A stretch of 64,000 bases of DNA from Chlorophyllum brunneum (Eukaryota; Basidiomycota; Agaricomycetes; Agaricales; Agaricaceae), in contig OY756145.1 of assembly GCA_963576785.1 (NCBI GenBank), positions 124,001 through 188,000 of the forward strand. The letters are read 5' to 3'. How positions within the stretch are numbered: the first letter of the stretch is position 1; the number at the start of each line of letters is the position of its first letter. The translations under genes and the position numbers were made by a program. The notes under the pieces were generated by a model that made no database searches, was not told the origin of the DNA, and worked only from the letters and a program-made list of their open reading frames with translations. Positions 23,834 through 36,202 of the stretch are shown piece after piece.

Positions 23834-25126
23834 GCTGAGGAGGTTGTGGCTTGTCTTAATTGTCTTACCCTAGATATACCATAGAGGAGATTGTTCTAGA
23901 TATGGAGCAGCAGGGAGCTCAGTACGAGCCTGACTCCTTCGTGATCCTTGCCATCCAAAAGTAATGAAGAGCGAGTCAACCGGTTGCTTTACTAGTCAGT
24001 TCCATGACTTGAGCAGGATGCGGACGCATCAAAGTTGTGACTGCGTGAGAATTGTCCCCCCAGCCGATGCATTGAATAGACATCCAGACATATTTATACG
24101 ATTTGATACACCAAAAACACAACCAGAAGTTGTAAAAATGACTTGTTCTGCCGTTGCAAACATACATTATCATTCCTCCATCTCTGGAGAACTGAAGATT
24201 GAACCATTTACAGGATGGTCATTTGGTAATTCATTACGTACGATAGCTAAGCCATTGGTCAATTCACCCCGACCACTAATCAGATGAGCCACCGGCCTTT
24301 CGCTGCGTAGACTCGGTTAACCACAATATGGTCAATCGACTTGTGAATCATTTGAACAGTGACTAAAGAGGTATTTCCGAAAATCTATTCGCTGCTGTGG
24401 GGATCGGAACACGGCTACGCAGAGCCGGCACCGAAACCATTGTCCTTAGAGGCAGCCGAATAATCGTCCTATTACTCATGTTTTCTTCCTCTCTTCATTG
24501 TCCTTGCTAGTCGTACCGCCGTTTCCTTAGATACCATTAGCGTCGTAGTTACCATTGTGGTATTCCGTAGATAAATAGGTTCGAAAAGTACTACGAAATC
24601 ATCGAATTGATCCTCCTCTCTACCCTCGACTCACGTCCCTCCGAACTCTCTCGCCTTCTTACACTACATTCAGTGGATTTATAGGTGATCGTGCACAGTA
24701 GTCATGTCGTTCCACTGGGGAAAAACTGTGAGAAACAACCTAACTCTGATGTGTGTTTTTGTATCCTGGTCAAGTCATGAATATGGCTCGGTTGGGATGA
24801 TCATCATACGAGGATATCCCATAGTCTGATGCTCCAATGAAGCTGTGGTGTAAGTCTCTGGGAAAGGGGTGATGATCACTCATGTTGAAATCGCTGAGCC
24901 GATCAGAGCCGAGGGCTCAACTTGTCATGATCACACAAAAAATGATTGGAGCCACATAGTGGAACAGAGCGGGTAATGATTAATGAGAGCTGGAGGCTGA
25001 TGATCAACGAGCACTTCTCAAGCACCATTTTGAGATTTCGGGGTTTCGTGCGACCCAATAAAAGACGATGTGTAATGTATGCTGGAAGGAAACACTTCAA
25101 CTTTCCCTTCTTTGCGCTCCAAGATT
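23834..25126. other. Spacer between SDR copy 2 and calpain 2
   Basis: About 1.3 kb without a recognisable gene. The last 250 bases share short blocks with the region upstream of the collapsed calpain (around 21900), so this is the calpain 2 promoter side of the duplicated unit. I see no CT tract or TATA box as clear as that of calpain 1. Confidence 0.5.
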
Positions 25127-27808
25127 ATGAGCAGGAAACATCACCGTAGGAATACCGCCAATGCAAAGCGAGCGAAAGCCGCTGCCGCAGTCCCACCTCA
25201 ATCCAAGCCAAAGGTCGGCTTGCTTGTAACAGACGAACTCCAGACAGCGTTTAACCAATGTCGTGCAACGGTTGAACGCATTGCCAAAGACTGTAGAACC
25301 AAGAATAGGAGATTCAGGTGAGCGCCGAGGTGCTTTCCTTGCATCTTGCTGATCGGAGCTCACAGGGATGTTGAATTTGACCTTGACAAGGATCCCGCCT
25401 TGTGCCTATTTGGTCTAGTGCCTGAATATGATTGCGAACCCACTGGTGTAGCTCGCGTCCCCGACATCTTTTCGAAACCCAGGTTTTTCATTGATGGTGC
25501 CGGATCTAACGATATTATGCAAGGGGGGTTAGGGGACTGCTGGTTTCTGTCTGCTTTGTCTACAGCCTCCCTTGCACTTAGTCTGATCGAAAAATTTTGC
25601 GTCGCTGTGCGTGTATCGTAGAAACAGATCGTGCCAAGAGCTGACACAGACCACTCAGCGCGACGAAGAAGTTGGGGTGTATGGTTTCGTATTCTTCAAA
25701 AATGGATCGTGGGTTAATGTGATCATCGACGAGTGCGTCTTGTCCTTTCAGTCTGGGTAATTCACTTACAGTTACCCACAGCCTGCTCTTCATCAACGTT
25801 CCCAAATTCGAAGAACTCAGCTCCGCAGAGCAAGCCCTCTTCCACAATGATAAACGCAAATACAACAGGATGGCCCGGAAGGGTGGAAAGAACCTTTACT
25901 TCGCTCGATCTGGGACAGAAAACGAGACTTGGGTTCCTCTCATCGAGAAAGCGTATGCGAAACTTCATGGAGATTACTCTTCGTTGTCGGCTGGTCTACC
26001 GGCGGAAGGGCTTGAGGATGTGACTGGGTATGCTTTAAACTTAGGCGCAGTGCTTGCTTTTGACCTCACCTACCTCTCCTTCAGTGGCGTTTCAAGCACG
26101 ATTCAGATCAAAGATATCCTCGATACAGGCAAATTCTGGGAAGAGGAGCTCCTCAAGGCCAATGTTGACCGTCTTTTCAGCGCTGCATATGACGAACTTG
26201 ATTCTACACGCAGCGGCAAACCCACTATTGAAGTTGAAGGACTTCATGGCGGACATGCATATTCTGTTCTCAAAGCCGTCGAAGTCGCCGGGAAACGCTT
26301 TGTCGTATTACGCAACCCATGGGGATATTCGGAGTGGAAGGGTCCTTGGTCAGATGGATCAAAAGAGTGGACTACAGAATGGCTCAGGAGGCTTCCAGAG
26401 ATTGGGCATGTGTTCGGCGAAGACGGACAGTTCATAATGGAGTGTAAGTTGTTCATCATTCTAGTGTTGATATGAATTCATCCGATGATCGTAGATTCGG
26501 ACTTCTTAGAGCAATTCGGAGATATTGATAAGACGATTTTGTTCGATGAATCGTGGAAGATGTCCATGGAGTGGCTACGCGTTCCGACTAGACCTCCTCC
26601 AGCCGCTTGGTCATTTGGCGATGTCTCCTGTACGCGATCCTCTGTCCCATTATATAAACTCCATTGATCCCCTCCATAGTCAATTTCTCCATCGTTGGAC
26701 CCACCAGGGCTGTGATTGTCTTATCCCGGCTTGATGATCGATACTTCAAAGGGATCGAAGGGTGTTACCTTTGGAATTTGCAATTCCTCGTGTATAGGGT
26801 TGGTGATGAAGATGTAACCCTTGTTGCAGAATCTCAGCAGTCAGTCGATGGATGTAGGAGTGTAAGCACAGAAGCCAACCTAGAGCCGGGAAACTACGCT
26901 GTTCATGTATGTGGCCCCCTTCTGCCACCTCCTACAACTGTGGGTTGACACCCCGTGCGAATTTTAGGTCCGGATGGATGGCGTATTCAAGGGAGAACAA
27001 GTATGTAAATTAATTGACGCCCAATATCTCTTAACTGACGCCCGATCGCAGCCTGATCCAAAAACCTTCGACAAACGCAAGCTTGCTCGTGTGCTAACGG
27101 AAAGGTCTCAAGCTCGAGTAGCTGCCTCAAGTATGGATAATTCTCATGACTACCCGGGGATCTACTCACCCTAGACTTTTCTTATAGACTATGACCCTCT
27201 GTAAACTGTTCAACTGGATCTTTACGCGATTTTATTACTGATACAGCTATCGTAGGACCGAGAAAGCCAACTTTCCGATACCCACTGATGTTCTCGTAGA
27301 GCGGGAGAAGCACATCGCCAGCAATCGCGCCGATCCCTCTGCCGTTGTTGTATCTTCAGAGCCGATCGTCGACGATGCTCCAAAGGACGCAAGCTCTGGT
27401 AATGAGAAGAAAGCCGAGAAAGTAAAACGGAAAGGGAAAGAAAGAAAAAAAGCTGTTGAACAAGCGGTAGAACCTGATGTGGAGAAGGAGGAGGAGCTAG
27501 TAACAGATTCTGAACGAAGCGATACCACCAGCTCCAGAAACAGCAGCAGTGAGAGCGAAAGTGGCGAAGATAATGAAGATAGTGATAAATCCCTGGTTGA
27601 TTCTGATGGTGAGATAGGCAACTCTCCTGGGGATCCTCTTAATGGACCAGAATCGACAGACGCCTTCATTGGCTTGCGCGTGTACACGCAGGGAGGGGAA
27701 CAAGCGACCATTCGCGGAACGATCAAAAACGAAGCGGACGAGTTCTTGACATCCGTTGTATATGGTGCTGTCGCCCCTGAAGACTCTGGTACCCAATCCA
27801 ATGTGTAG
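25127..27808 (+). CDS. Calpain-like cysteine protease (family C2), copy 2
   Basis: Eleven exons (25127-25317, 25366-25606, 25659-25732, 25782-26027, 26085-26443, 26495-26629, 26680-26906, 26968-27000, 27052-27130, 27188-27200, 27247-27808) encode 719 aa. The triad is intact: Cys122 (GDCWFLSAL), His308 (GGHAYSVL), Asn328 (RNPWG), with the same residue spacing as copy 1. Domain-III-like strands follow (VIVLSRLDDRYFKG...). The tail is K/E-rich and then acidic, but unrelated in detail to copy 1. Relative to copy 1 it lacks the intron before KDILDT and has an extra one after FKGEQ, while the 13-nt microexon is kept exactly. The N-terminus is basic and A/K-rich. It is probably a cytosolic processing protease. 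Confidence 0.85.
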
Positions 27809-28210
27809 GGGCCTCGTTACTCTTGCTCCGATGTTTGTTTAGCTTGGGGAGGTGAAGGTCGAGCTGTAATCCAGGATCCGCTACGAACTTTCTATCATTG
27901 GATATGCACTTGGCTTCTCTTTTATCAATATACCCAATGCTTTTTGGCACAGGATCAGCGATACACATCGGACGCGTCGCTTCGGATCGGTACAATTGAA
28001 GTGTGTTGTTGCTCGCCATCCATTCACTATCCAGGGTCCGAAAGGAAGAACCCACCAAACCGTGACAAGAATTCAGGGCACTGAAGGCTCGAGTGCACAA
28101 GATTAGTAATACCATTTGAGGAACTTTGGTCTACTGCGAGGGTGGGAGTCGGGTTAAAATGGGACTTGAGTGCTGGTTAGGTTCCGGCATCCCAGGCTCT
28201 CGAGTACACG
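27809..28210. other. Spacer between calpain 2 and methyltransferase 1
   Basis: About 400 bases hold the 3' flank of calpain 2 and the promoter of the first methyltransferase. I see no gene and no clear TATA box. Confidence 0.4.
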
Positions 28211-29186
28211 ATGTCTCCCACCGAGACAAGTCATCCGTACGCTCTGCAACCCACTGAAGATGAAAGGCAAAGGTGAGCGATGGTGAATTTGGGTCACTGT
28301 AATACAGTAGAACCGAAGTAGACCATCATCTAGGTTAGAGATTCAGAATGCCCTTATGTCCAGGACTCTCGGGAATGTCCAAATCCACGCGCCAGTGGAG
28401 CTAGGGGCCACCGGCGGAGCCGTCCTTGAAAACGGGACTGGGTCAGGTACATTTTAGTATGCCTATGTTGAACACAGATTTCTGAAATTCGTACAAGGCG
28501 TCTGGCTCTGCGATCTTGCCAAAACCGTTCCAAGCACAACAGAACTCATTGGAATCGATATAAACCCCGATCTATTCCCTTCGTCAGCAGCAATCCCAGC
28601 TAATCTGACCTTCAGGATTGCCTCGGTTGATTCGCTCCCAGTTGAGTGGACGGCCAAGTTCAGTCTCGTTCATCAACGCTTCCTGTTTTCTGCGCTTCGC
28701 CCAGCCCAATGGAGAGCGGCTTTCGGTGAGATGTATCGTGTCCTCAAGCCAGGCGGCTGGATACAACTTTTCGAGTTCGACGAATTGGCCAACATGGGAC
28801 CGGTCCTGAAAACTTACGATCGCCTCCTACAGAATCTGCTTAGGGAAATCGGAACAGATGGATTCTATCCAAATGGATACAAGAGGTGGAAAGGAATGCT
28901 TGAGGAGGTTGGTTTTGTAGATATCCGTGTCACCTGGCACAGTACACCAGTCGGGGGGTGGGCTGGGAGGGATGGAGTGGATATGAGGAAGGACTTGATG
29001 GCGCTCAACAATGCGACTCGGGAAATTACTTTGAAGCATGGTGGTCTGGGAGTGGTGGATGGTGGAGAAGAAGGGTTCAAAAAGTTCACAGAGGATCTTG
29101 AGAAGGAGATGGAAGAAGGAGTTACTGAGCCACAGGCTCGTTGGCTGATGATCTGTGCGGGCAAGCCAACACTGAGTATGAATTGA
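28211..29186 (+). CDS. SAM-dependent methyltransferase (class I), tandem copy 1
   Basis: Three exons (28211-28272, 28334-28446, 28498-29186) give 287 aa. The AdoMet-binding motif I is ENGTGSGVWLCDLA (about residues 54-67), split by intron 2 in the glycine loop. An acidic strand end ELIGIDINPDLFP follows, and the post-motif LKPGGWIQLFEFDE is typical of this group. The fold resembles the LaeA/TAM-like methyltransferases common in fungi, but the substrate is unknown. The first exon codes only 21 residues. The second copy about 2.3 kb downstream has the same exon pattern, so the pair arose by tandem duplication. There is no signal peptide, so it is cytosolic. Confidence 0.8.
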
Positions 29187-30544
29187 CGTAATGAGGAAAA
29201 GTTGAGAATAGGATCCGAATATAACTGGGGGTGATAGGCGGATAAACTGGGGGCCGTATGACATCCCTTCAGCCCACGCTGTAGTTGTTAAACGTTAATA
29301 GAAGTAATATTCGATTCAACGAAGCTACACTTTTGTCGCGTATCACGTCCACAGCTGTGGTGTGGTAGCAGTAGTCGAGCTGTGCAACCGATCTAACGTT
29401 ATCGGAAAATACCTTGAAGAGCGATGTATAGGTAGGAGGCTAAGGTACACGGTTGTATTTACGGTAATGGCTAAATACACTGCTAAGTTGTACATGATAT
29501 CCTTACCGAGAGACTTATCTCGTCCTGGAGACGCATCGTGGCGAACCATTTTTGATACGATCAATACTGGACTCACTTCTTTCTTTCTTTGATGAAGATG
29601 TCCGCGTAGATGCTATAGAACACGTTGTCGATTTGCGGCTACACAAGTATCCACATCCTGAAGTTCGGAAAGATGGTAGCGCGGACTCGGATGCACTTTC
29701 CCGGCGTACCCGTGTTCGCGTCAACGTAGTCTGATAAACTCCCCAAGTTCCGTGCCGTATTGAGCGATAGTACCTTGGGAAGGACAGCTAATCTTGGGGG
29801 TGGCGCTTGGTTTCGAACGGGTCCAAAGGCACCCTGGGGCACATCAGTTGAAGTACACCTCGGAAAATATAGTACGATAATCGTAAAGCAGCAAAGCGAA
29901 TAGTAGTCAAAAGGTGGGTCTTGGAACTGGTCCCTGAAGAGTATTTACTACAAACATGGTGTTACAGAAAGGCAGTCATGGACTCTGTATGAAGTAGTTT
30001 GCCATTGGAAGGAAACCAAAAGCGAGGTGCCGAGATCAGAGACTTAGAAGTCGAAGTAGCCAAACGGGCCGATCACCGCGGGACTGTCTTTTGGGGCCGG
30101 GCTTGGACTTGACTCGTGGGCTTAGGTTAGGGACTGGCAACTCTACTCCCTCAAAATTGCCCCCGGTCAATGAAATTTTCCATTTCAGAACGGTGCCATA
30201 CTATATGCGGGCATTCAGTACTCTAAAATGCCTTGTTGCCGGCTGCTGTGGTGTTCACCACCGGGTCATGTCTAACCCCCAGGATGGGGAATCTATCCCT
30301 TTCCATCAACTTCTCTGGCAGAACCCTCATGGATGCATTGGGAGTTCAGCTGCACGAGACTAACAAATTCAGGAATAGCTCTGTAGTGAGGTCTCCTGCA
30401 GATGAATAGGTGGGAGAAGTGGGTAAAAGAAGACGAGAGAGTATTGAGCTAGGATTGCCGATGGGAACTCTAAAATGTAGTTAAATACTCCAGGGTCGTG
30501 CTCACATCCAAATTATCGTGCTGTCCCCAGCTTCGAAGCCCATC
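29187..30544. other. Spacer between the methyltransferase copies
   Basis: About 1.36 kb with no gene I can support. Short open frames on both strands have no recognisable motif and lack conserved splice sites. The last ~100 bases are the promoter of the second copy. Confidence 0.4.
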
Positions 30545-31520
30545 ATGCCCTCTACAGACATCAATGAAGATTTCCATTACCCTCTTCCGTCAAACGAACC
30601 TGAAAGGGAAAGGTGAGCGAGGATGAGTTCGAGTGATAGAACGAAGCTGAAATATACCATCGTCTAGACTACAAATCCAGAACGACCTCTTGTTGAGGGC
30701 CTTTGGGAAGCTCCACGTACCGGTCGATCTAAATAAGGTCGGAGGTCCTGTACTCGAGTGCGGGACTGGATCAGGTACATTCAAGCACCCTCATCTTTGG
30801 GCCTAAAATTTCTGACGTTTATACAAAGGTGTCTGGCTCTGTGGTCTTGCTAAAGACGTTCCAACCACAACGGAACTCATCGGCGTGGATATAGTTCCGA
30901 ATCTGTTTCCCCCACAAACAACAATCCCACCCAACCTGACCTTTAAACTTGGCTCGGTCACCTCACTTCCAACTGAGTGGACGTCTAAGTTCACTCTCAT
31001 CCATCAGCGATTCCTGTTCATTGCGTTGAACGCAGCTGAATGGGCTGCGGCTTTCAATGAGATGTATCGTGCTCTCAAGCCAGGTGGCTGGATACAGCTC
31101 TTCGAGCTCGACGAGTGGGTCAATAGGGGGCCAGAACTGGAAGGTTACAACCGCCTCTTGCTGAATGTACTCAAGGAAAAGGGGATAGATGGATTCTTCC
31201 CAAATGGATACAAGAAATGGAAAGGAATGCTTGCGGAAATTGGCTTCGAAGATATTAGTATCACCTTGCGTGATTCACCGATGGGCAAATGGGCTGGAAG
31301 AGATGGAGTGGATATGAACAAGAATATGATGGGGCTGTGCGAAGGGTTTAAGGACCTCGCCATCAGTTGTGGCGGAATGGGAGCATTTGAGGGTGGAGAA
31401 CAGGGGTACCAAAAGTGGAAGGAGAACCTTAGGCTGGAGCTGGATGAGGGGGCTACTCATCCGCAATGTCGTTGGGCGATGATCTGTGCGAGAAAGCCCA
31501 TTGGCAGTATCAGAAACTGA
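30545..31520 (+). CDS. SAM-dependent methyltransferase (class I), tandem copy 2
   Basis: Three exons (30545-30612, 30668-30774, 30829-31520) give 288 aa. Motif I is ECGTGSGVWLCGLA, and here the usual Cys/acidic start is present where copy 1 has ENGTGSG. It then has ELIGVDIVPNLFP and LKPGGWIQLFELDE. Downstream blocks shared with copy 1 include FPNGYKKWKGMLAEIGF, WAGRDGVDM and RWAMICARKP. Intron positions and phases match copy 1 exactly. The divergence between copies is moderate and spread along the protein, which suggests both are functional. Substrate unknown. Confidence 0.8.
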
Positions 31521-32473
31521 TGTAACGATCAATGGTTTTGAATAAAAGAACGTGGATGAATGTGACCAGTCAACAGGATGGGCTCAGGGTGCTTCAGTAG
31601 GGATTTGTGCTTTAGTCGCGAAGATAGACTCACCTGATGATGAGGGGTACGGATACCAATAATAATTCCAGGGCTGGAAGAAGGAATATCCGATATTAGA
31701 CCGCACCACACGTTTCACCGTGTATCGTGGACTCTCCCGTGGGATTCTATGCAAGTGGCTTGACTCTGATTTCGCTCTGGGATGTGTAGCCTGTGATGGA
31801 TCCATCACGAGAACAACAACGGCGTCGTCGCTCAGTTCACGAGTACGTCTCTGTTCCACCAAACTTTTCGAGATTCTCAAGCTCAGACTGTCGCGTGTGA
31901 TACAGTTATCTTCCCATGCTGTGACACTGGCCGAGCAACCCAATTCTGCTTCTTCGATGAAGTAAATTTAGTTATCGATAACGTTTTCTGAAATTCCGAC
32001 ATGACATTTTGTTCTATCTTCGACTTGATTGCTTCGACCTATTTGCGGATCACTTGGTTCATCCACTTACTATCATTCTTCCCTGTCGTTTCCCTGTCTC
32101 GATCTCATTGGCCTCATTGTGGGAAACTACATTTTATATTGGTGGGGAACTTGAATAGTGAGAAGAGGAGCAGATAGAAGTCTCGTCGGCAAATAGGACC
32201 TGTGTGTCCGTGGGTAAATAACAGTGGGATGTGTGGTATAAATATAAAAGCTTATGCTCACGGGTGATCAATAATCGGGCCGCTGTCAAGCGGTGGCTTT
32301 TAAACTATTCTACCTTTCTAATTTAAATGATCCGTTCTGGACGCCTATTGTACCATTTCATCAATCGGGTCGGATGTACGGCGATCAGATCCATGGTTTG
32401 GCATAGTGAAAAAAGTCAGGAATTGACTGATCAAGTGAGGGCAAGTGTTGTGGCTTACCGTTGCTTCTCAGAG
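31521..32473. other. Spacer after the methyltransferases
   Basis: About 950 bases between the second methyltransferase and the convergent F-box gene. I see no supported gene, repeat or RNA here. Confidence 0.4.
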
Positions 32474-33677
32474 TCAAGCCCATGGTGAAATATTCCAGAC
32501 TTCAGTACCTTCAATTTCCACCGGTTCTACTGCATCATACTTCCAGGCCAAAAATTGCTTTTGGTTTGTGGGTGAGTTTCCAACCTGGAAATACGCGACC
32601 TGTAGATATCGCAACTCTCTGAACCATTCATTGACCAGCGGACCCCACTCCTTGATCCTTTCTTCCACAAGTTGAACAGGGTTGTCCCACCGAGTATTAT
32701 CTATACGTCGAGCGGAGTAAATAAAGACTCGGAGGTTGTAGAGTTTTGGTATTAGAGGAGGATTGTATCCGACGAATCGCTGGGACTGCAGATGGTCTAT
32801 ACTTGGTCATAAGGGAATAAATCGGTAAAGAACTCACGAAAATCGATATCTCTGACATGTGGAAGACTTGCAGACGTTTGAGGTGAGGGATCAAAGGCTC
32901 CATCACCCGACGACACTCGAGGGCCCTAATGCAAAGCGTGTGCAGGTTCGAGAGCCTGTCTACGATACTTGGCGAGAGCGTTAAGGTGTTCTCCATTATC
33001 GAAACCAAGACAAGTCGGGTAATTGGTAGAAAAGGAAAGATGGACTCGATCGTAGATATATCACCGGTCAACTGCTCGAGTTGCGAACAAAAAGCATAAG
33101 GAAACGGGGTTTGACTACACCAATGGATAGCCAGGTCCTTGATTTTGGGTTGCATTGAGAGAAATGCAGTTATGTCGCTGACATATGGTCGGGGATCTAG
33201 ACTGGACCAATAATGGAAGGTTTCCAATTGGAATGTGCATCTGTTGAAAAGTAGGTCGATACCGGCGACACTAAGTGACCCAGTGATAGACAATATCTTG
33301 AGATTTGTCATGAACAGAAGACTTGTCATGATTAAGCGCTTAATATGTTCCCGAGTTCCTGGATTGGGTCCTTCTTCTCTAAGGTCCATAATTAGCGTAT
33401 GGACATGTTTTGCGAGGGAAGGAGTGGTTGTGACGAGGGTGGTGAAGAGTCGGATTCCTTTCTCCATTCTGTACATTGGGTACCCAGGAGGTACAGACAA
33501 GCCAGAATCTGATAGTGCGAGATTTCGGTACAAGAGTCGACGAGAGTCGTGTAGAAAGCACCGGGAGACGAGGCATAGTGCTCGAAGAACATCAGTATTA
33601 TGTCGTAATTCGTAAACGATCAAACTGATGATTTCCTGGGCCATCTCGCTGAGCTGCTGGGGTTGTTCATGAGCCAT
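32474..33677 (-). CDS. F-box-like protein
   Basis: Two exons (33677-32838, 32785-32474) give 383 aa. Residues 8-50 form an F-box-like motif (EMAQEIISLIVYEL...ALCLVSRCF), the part that would bind Skp1 in an SCF ubiquitin ligase. The rest has irregular leucine-rich repeats (LKILSITGSL, IKDLAIHWC, LHTLCIRALECRR, LKRLQVFHMSE), as in many agaricomycete F-box proteins. The intron GTGAGT...CTGCAG was placed so that the second exon continues with LIPKLYNLRVFIYSARR and a WGPLVNEWFREL tail; reading through it would end the protein early. A broken copy of the gene lies about 2 kb away at 35736-35995. The substrate is unknown. Confidence 0.75.
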
Positions 33678-33981
33678 AATACGTGATGAAGAGCGTTTCG
33701 CGGATGCTGTGTTCTAATCGTGTCACATTCCCACAAGGAGCCAGGCTCCTAAACTAGCGCATCGGACCTTGCCGGGAGGGACAAACTGGTGGGCCAGGCG
33801 GATTTTGCCCTTGCGGGAGGGCTCATCAGAAGGCTTAGCCGCTGCCCCGATCCATTTCCCGAGACCATGAGATTACGCCACAAAACTTAGGGTGACTGAG
33901 GGGTATGAGGAGTATAAGCGCGGGGGGTGTGACCTTACCCAGTGATGCCGGGAACCCCGAACGGGTTGGTACTTATCTAGC
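33678..33981. other. Spacer between the F-box gene and the glucanase
   Basis: About 300 bases that hold the F-box gene promoter and the 3' flank of the glucanase. The run AATCGTGTCACATTCCCACAAGGA at about 33716 recurs beside the F-box pseudogene at about 35985. Confidence 0.4.
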
Positions 33982-35402
33982 CTACGCTACCACTACAGAA
34001 ACTAGTACTAGGGCCGCTCCTACAGCACTCAAACTGGCTACTGTAGTCGCCCGTCCACCGCTGTTCCCTGTCCCGGTAGACGAGTCTGAAGACGACCCAG
34101 AGCCACCGGTAGACCCAGAGTCACCAGTAGATCCAGAATCATCAGTAGACCCAGACCCAGACCCAGTGGAATTAGTGCTGAAGATCCTGACATATCCCAC
34201 ATCGAAATACGCATTGGCATACTGCGACGTCCCATTATTGATCACATAGTCCACGTAACAGTCTCCTGTGCATGTCTGCGGGAATATCTGCGGAGCCCCA
34301 GCAAAGTCTACATACACTTCAGTCGGACCAGATATCATAAATAAGGATCAGAAACTCACCTCCGCAGAACGTAATATCAAACACCAATGTCTGAGGTGAA
34401 AAGAATTTGGCAATCTCACACCCTCCCGACGGCCAGTTTCCCATTGGAGTTCCCAGTGTAGATGTATCAATCTTGCTAGCATTATTCTTGAACGTATCTG
34501 GCACTTTCTCGCGCTCAAAAAACCATATCCTATGAATCTACGATCAGTTCATTTCATTATCGAATGAATATTACTCACGAGACACCACTCTCCGCCAACT
34601 CTGTCACAAAGAGTCCTCCCTGTGCATTGGCAAATGGAGGACCATACGACGCCGGACTATCGTTCGTCACAATACACCCTGCTGCTCCTTCGCAATTTGT
34701 CCCATTGATGAGTTTCGATGTTTGTTGAGGTGAAACTTGTGTGCATCCAGCGGTAGTGTGTAATCCCATTTGAGAACTTGGAGAGAGATTGACACCCTCG
34801 AAGATATCTATCTCTCCTCCAGCAGGCCATTGAGCCCCAGGTGCAAATGTCCACAAGGCAGGCCAAACCGAACACTATCTCACATATCAACATCTACAAT
34901 AAAACACACAAATATCAAAGTGAAAACTCACCCCGTACGGTGCATGCCAAAGATCAACAGCCCAAACAGTTCCAACACCAAACATCTCCTTAGTCGAAAT
35001 CCTCACAGAATCCCTCTTCTGCTCCCGCGGCACAAAAGTCGTATTATCCACCTTTATAACGGCACGGTTGGTTGTGGAATCGACATACGCGAGGCGTTGT
35101 GTCGATGCATTCTGTGCCGAGACGAATCTACATAAATGTCAAACTTGTGTACTTGGACAATGGAAGGGAGGGAGGGAAAAAGTACATGGTATCACCGTTC
35201 ATAGTATCATCATCTACCCAGAAAGAAATTCAGTCATTGTACGATATACAAAAGGAAAAAAAAAACACATACAATGATCATAAAAATTCCACTCATCGAA
35301 AAACGACGGACCAGAGAAATCCTTCGCAAGTCCATACTCCGCCCCTCGAATCCCCCCAACCACTCCAAATAACACAAACGCGCGCACGAGCAAAGAAATC
35401 AT
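33982..35402 (-). CDS. GH16 endo-beta-glucanase, secreted, probably GPI-anchored
   Basis: Six exons (35402-35273, 35213-35186, 35127-34932, 34874-34579, 34530-34360, 34297-33982) give 378 aa. A signal peptide ends near residue 20 (LFGVVGGIRGA). The mature protein has the GH16 active-site strand GGEIDIFEGVN, with Glu139, Asp141 and Glu144 in the E-x-D-x-x-E arrangement, preceded by YGCSVWPALWTFAPGAQWP. Enzymes of this family cleave beta-1,3- or mixed beta-1,3/1,4-glucans, so roles in wall remodelling or glucan digestion are likely. The end is a long G/S/T/D-rich linker and a hydrophobic tail (VGAALVLVSVVVA), as expected for a GPI signal. Exon 2 is only 28 nt. Confidence 0.88.
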
Positions 35403-35735
35403 CTAGTCCAAATCCCAAACCAGAGTAACACGGTATCAATGTTTAAAAGTTTATATAGTAAACCAGAAACGGTCAATTTTGACCGTTGATACGAGAAAAA
35501 AAATAAATAGTGTTTCAACATGGGAACCTAAATAAAGCGGGTTCTTTGATTAGAACACCCGGAAAACCCATGAGGATATTGGAAAAAACAAATCGCCGTT
35601 GGCATCCCTCGACATAACTATTGGTCCGATCCCAAGGCACGCGGTATTTTGGTGCAGGCGGGTACACACGGTCATGTCAGCCGCAAACAAGCATCATAGT
35701 TCCTAGGATACACTGCGCTCATACCAACAACCGTG

Positions 35736-35995
35736 AACAACCAGGTCCTTAATTTTGGTTTGCATTGTGGTTATGGGTCCCACAATTATCGTATGAATTC
35801 TGCGAGAGAGGGATTCCTCTCTCTATTGGGTACAGACAAGCCAGAGTCTGATAATGCGATATCTCAGTACAAGAATCGACGACACTCGTCTAGAAAACGT
35901 CGGGAGGCGAGGCGTGGTGCTCGAAGAACTTCGGTGAAAAGTTAAGATGCTTCTGATTCAAATGCAGCCAAACAAACAAATCGTGTCGCGTTCCC
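35736..35995 (-). pseudogene. Fragment of an F-box gene
   Basis: Blocks of the neighbouring F-box gene recur here in the same order but with internal deletions: CCAGGTCCTTAATTTTGGTTTGCATTG, then GGTACAGACAAGCCAGAGTCTGATA, then GGTGCTCGAAGAACTTC, and finally the 5' flank run AATCGTGTCGCGTTCCCACAAGGA. They correspond to about 33130-33740. No open frame covers it. It is a relic of a duplication that probably included sequence on both sides of the glucanase. The flanking 35403-35735 and 35996-36202 show nothing else. Confidence 0.7.
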
Positions 35996-36202
35996 ACAAG
36001 GAATGTTTAAAGGGAGAAAGATGAAAATTGATCCTAACGATATGCACGAAGGACTTTAATAAAAAAGGTATCTAATCAGCGAAAGAGTTATGTCGCTCCA
36101 AGTTACGAACAAAAAAAAACATCCATTGCAAGAAAAATCAAAATTCCAAAAACATACTTAACTAAACAAAAAAAAGTGTATCAAACTATAAATCCACACC
36201 CA

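Noticed and set aside
20845..31520. A secondary-metabolite cluster (SDR plus methyltransferases)
   Set aside because: There is no backbone enzyme (PKS, NRPS or terpene synthase), P450 or transporter in the window. Local duplications explain the grouping.
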